Assembly (NCBI GenBank): GCA_964607765.1
Contig: CAZSNT010000236.1
Location: 1 to 12,546 of the forward strand
Source: CAZSNT01 sp964607765
Lineage (GTDB): Bacteria; Verrucomicrobiota; Lentisphaeria; Oligosphaerales; JABHEG01
Direction of reading: 5' to 3'
Length of the DNA: 12,546 nt
Shown: positions 8,149 through 12,546 of the stretch, in pieces
Layout of the letters: each line of letters opens with the position of its first letter
How positions within the stretch are numbered: the stretch's first letter is position 1
Program-made: the position numbers and the translations under genes
Notes under the pieces: generated by a model
Databases searched by the model: none
The model's input: the letters and a program-made list of their open reading frames with translations, nothing else
What the model was told of the DNA's origin: nothing

Positions 8149-9177
8149 TTGTCGAAGGCCAAGCATCTCATCCGCGACGTTGCTGCAGTCTTGCTGGACA
8201 AGCTGGGCGTCACCCGACCGGCGCGGCGCAACGCCGGCTGTCTGACCATTGCCACGTTCCACCGTGTGCTGCCCGAGGAAAGGCGCCGGGAGTACCCTTA
8301 CCCCGGGCTGACTGTCACGCCGGAAGAGCTGGATTGGCTTCTGTCCTACTTTTCCGCCCACTTCCGCTGCGGCCCAATCACAGCACTGTTGTGCGATTTC
8401 AAGCAGTCTCCCGACTCGACCCCGCCGCGCCTTGCCGTGACGTTCGATGACGCGCAGTTGGACAACTACACCTACGCCCGCCCGATCCTGGCGCGCCACG
8501 CCGTCAAGGCCACGTTCTATGCGCCCACTGACAACGTGGAGCACAACAGTGCCATCTGGCATGACCGGCTTGGCTTTGCTGTCCTCGAAGCGCAGAACCA
8601 CCACAGACAGCAAGCGCTGGCCACCATCTTAGCGGGCCACGACGCCCCAGTCAGTGCTTCCGAGATCGTGCCTGACTACGTGGTGCAGGCAGCCAAGCGA
8701 CTGGATCAGGCGGAACGGGACACGCTGATCGCGGCGGTCGAGGAGCTTGCCGGTGGGACGTCTGTCCCCGAGTGGTCGCGAGTCATGGGCTGGTCGGAAC
8801 TCCGTGATCTGGTCAACGACGGGCACGAGATCGGCTCGCACAGCGCAAGCCACGTCCTGTTGCCGCAGTGCGACGACACGGAGGCGGTTCGCCAGGTCAC
8901 TGAGTCCTGCCGCCTGCTCCGCGACCGGCTGGCGTGTACGGTTGCATCGTTCTGTTACCCGAACGGGAATTTTGACGCGCGCGCCATTGATGCGGTCAAG
9001 AGTGCCGGTTGCAGCAATGCCGTCACGACATGCTGGGGTCGCAACGCGGCCGACTGCTCGTCGTTTACGCTCTGCCGCTGTGACATCGATGCCAACCAGT
9101 TCCGCGACCGCAACGGCCGGCTCGCCGAAGCCCTTGCCGCGTTCCGGCTCAGTGGACTCTACCCGGGGTTGAGATGA
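8149..9177 (+). CDS. Polysaccharide deacetylase (NodB-homology family, CE4-like)
   Basis: This 342-residue protein carries the NodB-homology motifs. Motif 1 is TFDD (98-101), with Asp100 the expected catalytic base and Asp101 a metal ligand. Motif 2 is HSASH (231-235), giving the two metal-binding His. Motif 3 is YPNGNFD, from about residue 270. The family removes N- or O-acetyl groups from glycans such as peptidoglycan, chitin-type chains or exopolysaccharide. An insert of about 130 residues separates motifs 1 and 2, as in some exopolysaccharide-locus members. The TTG start at 8149 is preferred: GAGGA at 8136-8140 sits 8 nt upstream, and translation before it crosses an intergenic palindromic element and looks non-coding. 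The frame is open from 7870, with an ATG there and a GTG nearer. No clear signal peptide is seen, so cytoplasmic or inner-membrane-associated action is possible. Confidence 0.9.
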   Translation: MSKAKHLIRDVAAVLLDKLGVTRPARRNAGCLTIATFHRVLPEERRREYPYPGLTVTPEELDWLLSYFSAHFRCGPITALLCDFKQSPDSTPPRLAVTFDDAQLDNYTYARPILARHAVKATFYAPTDNVEHNSAIWHDRLGFAVLEAQNHHRQQALATILAGHDAPVSASEIVPDYVVQAAKRLDQAERDTLIAAVEELAGGTSVPEWSRVMGWSELRDLVNDGHEIGSHSASHVLLPQCDDTEAVRQVTESCRLLRDRLACTVASFCYPNGNFDARAIDAVKSAGCSNAVTTCWGRNAADCSSFTLCRCDIDANQFRDRNGRLAEALAAFRLSGLYPGLR

Positions 9178-9290
9178 GTGACATGGCGATTAGCCCTGCC
9201 GCCTTGACGCGTGGCGTCTTGGTCGTCATGTTTCTGTACGGCGGCGTAGCGACTGAGGGGCAAGCCGCCTGGCCTGGATTATTCGTGTAG
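9174..9290 (+). CDS. Small hydrophobic ORF coupled to the deacetylase (possible gene remnant)
   Basis: ATGA at 9174 overlaps the deacetylase stop, the classic translational-coupling arrangement, and opens a 38-codon frame ending in TAG at 9288-9290. The peptide has a short polar N-terminus, then a hydrophobic stretch around LVVMFLYGGVA (about residues 16-26), and ends AAWPGLFV. It could be a one-pass membrane peptide. It could also be the start of a larger membrane protein cut off by the stem-loop element, whose first base is the last base of this stop codon. I do not recognise the family, and a chance ORF is also possible. Confidence 0.35.
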   Translation: MSDMAISPAALTRGVLVVMFLYGGVATEGQAAWPGLFV

Positions 9291-9466
9291 CTCCCCTTCA
9301 GGGAGCGCAACTGTCTTTGCCTCAATCTGTTCCAGGGGTTCCACCCCTGGCTGAAACGTTCGTCCCCGTTGGGGACGGCGGTCGCCACAGGCGACCAACA
9401 TCATAGCCTAGGGCAACGCCCTGGGAATCAATGGGATATGGTAGACACTGCTCCCTGAAGGGGAGC
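9290..9466. repeat. Six-stem-loop element bounded by exact 17-bp inverted repeats
   Basis: GCTCCCCTTCAGGGAGC (9290-9306) is the exact reverse complement of 9450-9466, and each end also folds alone (6-bp stem, 5-nt loop). Between them are four tight hairpins: 9332-9350 (8-bp stem, loop TCC), 9361-9377 (7 bp, loop GTT), 9380-9396 (7 bp, loop ACA) and 9407-9425 (8 bp with one G-T pair, loop AAC). All four inner loops are 3 nt. No T-run follows any stem, so this is not an ordinary intrinsic terminator. It resembles a composite REP/BIME or MITE-like element, but no transposase is nearby and the family is not recognised. Confidence 0.75.
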
Positions 9467-9513
9467 CACATCTGCCCCCGTTTATGAGTAATCCAGCCTC
9501 AAGAGGGCACGGC

Positions 9514-10743
9514 ATGGAAATCGGGTACCTGATCAGCCAATACCCAGCGCGATCGCACACATTCATCCGGCGCGAGATTGCCGAGATCCGGAAGCGTGGC
9601 GCTGTGGTGCGCATCTTCGCGCTGCGCCGTTGCGGCCGCGACGAACTGCTCTCCGACCTGGACCGGCAGGCTTACGACGAAACGTGGAGCATTGTTCCGG
9701 CCCCGCTGCCGGGCCTGCTCTGCGATCACGCAGCTGCCCTGTTCCGTCGTCCCGGCCGCTATATCAGGACTCTCCGCCTCGCATTGCGGCACCGCCTGCC
9801 CGGACTGCGGAACCTGGTGTGGACCGCGCTGCAGTTCGGCGAGGCGATCCGGCTCGCCGCGGAGGTCCGGCGCCGCGGCCTGAAACACCTGCACGTGCAC
9901 TTCTCCAACGCGGGCGCGAACGTCGCGCTGCTGACGGCTGAGTTCTGCGAAATCACCTGGAGCATGACCCTGCACGGCGCCTGTGACATCGAGTATCCGG
10001 CCGGCCCGCTGCTCGGCCCGAAGCTGGAAAGTGTGCGCTTCTCTAACTGTTCGTCGCACTTCATCCGAGCCCAGGCCTTGCGCACCATAGGGCCGGAGCA
10101 CTGGGCCAAGGTCTTTGTGAGCAGATGCGGGATCGACCTGAGCGCCATCCCGGAGCATGTAGAGCGCGACGAATCGCCGGGCCGCGCCGTGCGCATTATC
10201 TGCGTGGGGCGGCTGTCGAGCGAGAAGGGGCAGCTCGGCCTGCTCGAGGCGTTTGCGCACGCCCTCGCCGGCGACATCGACGCCGAGCTGGTCCTGGTGG
10301 GAGACGGCCCGGACCGGAAGCTGGTTGAGCAGCGGATCGCGGAGTTGGGGTTAGGCGATCATTGCACGCTCCTGGGGAGTCTGGCCGAGGCGGAGTGCCT
10401 GAGTGAGATCGGCCGCGCAGACATTCTTGCCCTGGCCAGCTTCATGGAGGGTGTCCCACTCGTTCTGATGGAGGCGATGGTCCAGCAAGTGCCCGTGATC
10501 GCGCCGCGACTCTCGGGCATCCCGGAACTGGTCCGACACGAACGCAGCGGCTTGCTCTTCGACCCGGCGGACTGGAAAGCCCTGGGCGATGCCATCACCG
10601 CGCTGGCGCGCGATCCCGCAAAACGACTCGAACTCGGCCGCGAAGGACGCGCAAAGGTCCTGGACGAGTTTGTCATCCATCGCGCCGTTGATCCGCTGTG
10701 GGCAGCGTTCCAGGCGTTGGAAGGGACGAGGAGCGAGGAGTAG
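9514..10743 (+). CDS. Group 4 glycosyltransferase (GT-B fold, WcaL-like)
   Basis: This 409-residue GT-B enzyme is predicted to transfer a sugar from a nucleotide donor onto a growing surface glycan at the cytoplasmic membrane. The N-terminus IGYLISQYPARSHTFIRREI is typical of the WcaL/AmsK-like branch that builds colanic acid and other exopolysaccharides. MTLHGACDIEY lies near residue 150. The C-terminal Rossmann domain opens with VGRLSSEKG (GRLSSEK at 232-238), and the EX7E donor-binding motif EGVPLVLME spans 312-320 (Glu312 and Glu320). ATG 9514 is preferred because AGAGGG (9502-9507) stands 6 nt upstream and homology begins there. ATG 9484 would add ten unconserved residues and has no Shine-Dalgarno. 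The gene starts 48 nt after the six-hairpin element. Donor and acceptor cannot be assigned. Confidence 0.92.
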   Translation: MEIGYLISQYPARSHTFIRREIAEIRKRGAVVRIFALRRCGRDELLSDLDRQAYDETWSIVPAPLPGLLCDHAAALFRRPGRYIRTLRLALRHRLPGLRNLVWTALQFGEAIRLAAEVRRRGLKHLHVHFSNAGANVALLTAEFCEITWSMTLHGACDIEYPAGPLLGPKLESVRFSNCSSHFIRAQALRTIGPEHWAKVFVSRCGIDLSAIPEHVERDESPGRAVRIICVGRLSSEKGQLGLLEAFAHALAGDIDAELVLVGDGPDRKLVEQRIAELGLGDHCTLLGSLAEAECLSEIGRADILALASFMEGVPLVLMEAMVQQVPVIAPRLSGIPELVRHERSGLLFDPADWKALGDAITALARDPAKRLELGREGRAKVLDEFVIHRAVDPLWAAFQALEGTRSEE

Positions 10744-10771
10744 GCAGCCGGTTCCCCTTCCCCGCCAGAGG

Positions 10772-10798
10772 TATGGGTCGTATAGGTCTTATACGTCT
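10772..10798 (+). repeat. Three tandem 9-bp repeats TATRSGTCK
   Basis: The three units are TATGGGTCG, TATAGGTCT and TATACGTCT, end to end just after the glycosyltransferase. The second and third also form CGTATA/TATACG around a 5-nt loop (10779-10795). The AT-rich core stands out against GC-rich surroundings. Similar nonamer arrays occur between genes in some PVC-group genomes (recalled, not checked). Confidence 0.6.
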
Positions 10799-10810
10799 TG
10801 TGCCCCCCTG

Positions 10811-10848
10811 CCGGTCGGGAGTGACAGCCGTGTCTCCACCCTCGCCGG
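10811..10848. terminator. Putative bidirectional terminator hairpin between convergent genes
   Basis: CCGGTCGGG at the left pairs imperfectly with CCCTCGCCGG at the right, and an inner GACA/TGTC stem closes on the loop GCCG. It lies between the stops of the glycosyltransferase and the sulfatase, where a shared terminator is expected. Neither strand has a following T-run, so it may only block exonucleases. Confidence 0.4.
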
Positions 10849-10854
10849 ACAGCC

Positions 10855-12243
10855 TCAGATCGACTTGCCTTCCAGCAGCTGTCGACGCGTCCACCAGTTG
10901 AGGACGGGATCGTTCACGTCCTCCATCCACACGACCATGCGCGCCCGCAGTTCGGCCAGTAGGGACACGCAGGCTTCGTCTCTAGCCCGATTGTGCAGTT
11001 CTCCCGGGTCGCCGACCAAGTCGTAGAGCTCGTCCTCGGCCGTGGCATTCCACACGTATTTCCACTCGCGGTTGCGCAGCATGCGCTGCGTGAAGAGCCC
11101 CATTTGGTTTCCGTGATACGCAGCGAAGATGTCCGCGCGTCCCTCCTCTCCTCCGCGCAGGAGCGGCAGCAGGCTCTGTCCCTCGAATGCGGCGGGGATC
11201 TCGGCCGCCGCCGCATCGCAAAAGGTGGCTGCGAGGTCGATCTCGTTGCAGATGAAGCCCTCGCACGTCGCGCCTTCGGGCAAACCGTCGGGCCAACGCA
11301 GAATCAACGGTACGCGGACCACGTCGTCATACATCACATAGTGTTTGTCGACCATGCCGTGCGCCCCGCACATGTCGCCGTGATCCGTGCTGAACGCAAC
11401 CAGCGTGTTGTCCTGCAGTCCGAGTTGTCCGAGGCGCGCGAGGATGCGACCCACCTGTGCGTCGATCAGGCTGATCTCGCCCAGGTAACGTGCCACCACC
11501 GGCGCCCAGCGCTCCCACGGCCAGTCTTTCACATCCCAGGTGTGAAGCTGCTGTCGCTGGATCGCGGGTTTGTCCGCGAATGCATCGCCGAACCCCGGCC
11601 AAGGTGTGACGGACGCGGGTGGATACATCGACGCGAACGGTTCCGGCACATTGTTCGGCAGATGCGGTTCGGTTGGGTCCCAGCGAATGAAAAACGGGTC
11701 CTCGGACGCCGCGTAGCGGTCCAGCAACTCCATGACTTGAGTTGCGCCCCAGCCAAGCGACGATGCGTCGGGGGCCGCATGCGGATCGACCCCGCCCTGC
11801 CAGCCGTTCGCCCACCTGTCGATAGCCGGAAGCCCCTGCGCCGTGCGCCAAGGGCGGTACGCCGATGCGGGCACGTAGTCGTGGAACCCGAACTCACTCG
11901 GCACGCGCGTGGGGTGAACCTGCCACTTGCCGACGTATCCCAGCGTGTAGCCGACCGCAGCCAGACACTCGCTGAAGGCCGGCGTTGCAGGGCGTTCGTG
12001 CGGCGCCGACTCGGTATCCGCGTTGGCAATCACACCGTGTGAGAAGGACCAGCGTCCGTAAATCAGACAGTTACGGGCAGGCATGCATACCGGCACGGGC
12101 GTGAACGCATGCGAGAAATTCGCGCCGCCCGCCGCCAGTCGGTCGAGGTGCGGAGTCCGCACCTGCGGATGCCCGTTCACACCCAGACAATCGAAACGGA
12201 ACTGGTCTGGATGGATCAGGAGGATGTTCGGTCTGTCGGGCAT
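10855..12243 (-). CDS. Formylglycine-dependent sulfatase (type I, S1 family)
   Basis: This 462-residue sulfatase is predicted to hydrolyse sulfate esters, probably on sulfated glycans. CMPAR (53-57) matches the C-x-P-x-R consensus, with Cys53 to be oxidised to formylglycine and Arg57 beside it. Other family landmarks are the N-terminal metal site HPDQ (Asp13, Gln14), VGKW (Lys106), PHLP (His194), STDHG (Asp287, His288) and DKHY (Lys300). The usual GKWH reads GKWQ, with a His two residues later, so the residue equivalent to human ARSA His125 is Gln108 unless H110 replaces it. ATG 12243 is chosen because homology begins at once (PNILLIHPDQ); the open frame to 12381 adds an Arg/Thr/Ser-rich tail lacking family character. 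No signal peptide is visible from either start, which is unusual for a sulfatase acting on outside polymers. No maturase is present here. An alternative activity (phosphonate or phosphodiester hydrolase) is possible. Confidence 0.9.
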   Translation of the reverse strand: MPDRPNILLIHPDQFRFDCLGVNGHPQVRTPHLDRLAAGGANFSHAFTPVPVCMPARNCLIYGRWSFSHGVIANADTESAPHERPATPAFSECLAAVGYTLGYVGKWQVHPTRVPSEFGFHDYVPASAYRPWRTAQGLPAIDRWANGWQGGVDPHAAPDASSLGWGATQVMELLDRYAASEDPFFIRWDPTEPHLPNNVPEPFASMYPPASVTPWPGFGDAFADKPAIQRQQLHTWDVKDWPWERWAPVVARYLGEISLIDAQVGRILARLGQLGLQDNTLVAFSTDHGDMCGAHGMVDKHYVMYDDVVRVPLILRWPDGLPEGATCEGFICNEIDLAATFCDAAAAEIPAAFEGQSLLPLLRGGEEGRADIFAAYHGNQMGLFTQRMLRNREWKYVWNATAEDELYDLVGDPGELHNRARDEACVSLLAELRARMVVWMEDVNDPVLNWWTRRQLLEGKSI

Positions 12244-12352
12244 GTGTTCAGTGTTGTTCGTTGTTCGTTGCGGCCCCCGATCGTCCGGCGCGGAGCTGCA
12301 CGATCTGGTTTGGCAGGTGGAGAGTCCTGTATTTCGAGGCAGGCGCCCCCGT

Positions 12353-12389
12353 CGATTGCGCTCGGCAGCTGTCGATTGCATCCGATTGC
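12353..12389. promoter_or_regulatory. Phased CGATTGC direct repeats upstream of the sulfatase
   Basis: CGATTGC occurs at 12353-12359, 12373-12379 and 12383-12389, with starts 20 and 10 bp apart, on one face of the helix. GTCGATTGC is shared by the first two, and GCTGTCGA recurs at 12368 and 12388, also 20 bp apart. They sit about 110 to 146 bp upstream of the sulfatase start, a plausible place for an activator. No factor is known. Confidence 0.35.
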
Positions 12390-12491
12390 TGTCGAGTTTT
12401 CTGAGTCAGGAACGCTGATACGCCCCACATCTATCGCCATCTCCTCTCGCGGATCTGCGATGTTAACAGCAGCCATCGTAACCTATCCGCT

Positions 12492-12515
12492 CGTAACGCC
12501 TCAGTTACGTGAGGC
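12492..12515. repeat. Interleaved inverted repeat (a-b-a'-b')
   Basis: CGTAAC, GCCTCA, GTTACG and TGAGGC lie end to end. The first pairs with the third and the second with the fourth, each over 6 bp with no mismatch. The two hairpins share bases as loop and arm, so they would compete. Position at the window edge leaves the context open. Confidence 0.7.
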
Positions 12516-12546
12516 AGTATGCCGCTACCTGGCAGCGGACCTCACA

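Larger units (their letters stand above)
12244..12546. other. Gene-free right edge with regulatory-looking repeats
   Basis: No convincing gene is seen on either strand. On the minus strand the sulfatase leader is CAA-rich and unstructured, with tandem 7-mers (TTGTTCG twice on the plus strand, 12254-12267). Further out are CGATTGC motifs at 12353, 12373 and 12383, an interleaved inverted repeat at 12492-12515, and an imperfect 17-bp palindrome at 12522-12538 (CCGCT and AGCGG arms). The last two may belong to a gene beyond the edge. Confidence 0.5.

Noticed and set aside
9332..9425. Intrinsic terminator after the deacetylase
   Set aside because: The stems are strong, but none is followed by a T-run, and six in a row with inverted ends is not terminator design. 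It is kept as a repeat element.
7841..9513. tRNA or other structured RNA gene in the gaps around the deacetylase
   Set aside because: No cloverleaf, T-loop or CCA pattern could be found. Only short independent hairpins are present.
12244..12381. N-terminal extension of the sulfatase to 12381
   Set aside because: Its 46 residues are Arg/Thr/Ser-rich, with no signal peptide or family similarity, and overlap repeats that look regulatory.

Overview
The window is GC-rich, densely coding bacterial DNA with long open shadow frames on the non-coding strands. The contents suggest a free-living bacterium that handles polysaccharides and has a complex envelope: a giant secreted-type Ig/HAF-repeat protein, a formylglycine-type sulfatase, a polysaccharide deacetylase, a group 4 glycosyltransferase, a sugar kinase, a stand-alone carrier protein, and intergenic DNA full of small palindromes. 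This mix is common in Planctomycetota, Lentisphaerota, Kiritimatiellota and similar phyla. That placement is inferred from style of content; there is no rRNA or marker gene here.

Left half (1-6043): the 3' part of one giant gene, open at the left edge. It begins with three complete and one partial copy of a 993-bp (331-codon) unit that is nearly identical at DNA level. Each unit encodes three Ig-like domains. Two divergent Ig-like domains follow, then seven HAF-type motifs, a Big_17-like domain, a cadherin-like Big_9-like domain and a duplicated GWNLVSIP-type C-terminal domain. The window starts exactly in phase with the 993-bp repeat, so the left edge may be an assembly break and the true copy number may be higher.

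Middle (6049-9290): an FGGY-family carbohydrate kinase starts 5 nt after the giant gene. A small acyl/peptidyl carrier protein lies convergent to it on the minus strand, with its own promoter-like sequence and a leader containing two hairpins. A polysaccharide deacetylase follows on the plus strand, with a 38-codon hydrophobic ORF overlapping its stop codon by four bases. The deacetylase sits between two unrelated palindromic intergenic elements: 7967-8073, with an internal hairpin and long inverted ends, and 9290-9466, six tight stem-loops bounded by exact 17-bp inverted repeats.

Right part (9514-12546): a group 4 glycosyltransferase and a convergent sulfatase are separated by 111 bp holding a 9-bp tandem repeat and a terminator-like hairpin. 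The last 303 bp hold no gene. They contain a CAA-rich sulfatase leader, CGATTGC motifs spaced by whole helical turns, and an interleaved a-b-a'-b' inverted repeat.

The kinase, deacetylase, glycosyltransferase and sulfatase all fit carbohydrate metabolism or surface glycan work, but their mixed orientations and private intergenic regions argue against a single operon. The strongest candidates for something undescribed are the six-hairpin element, the interleaved palindrome at the right edge and the mosaic 993-bp repeat array.
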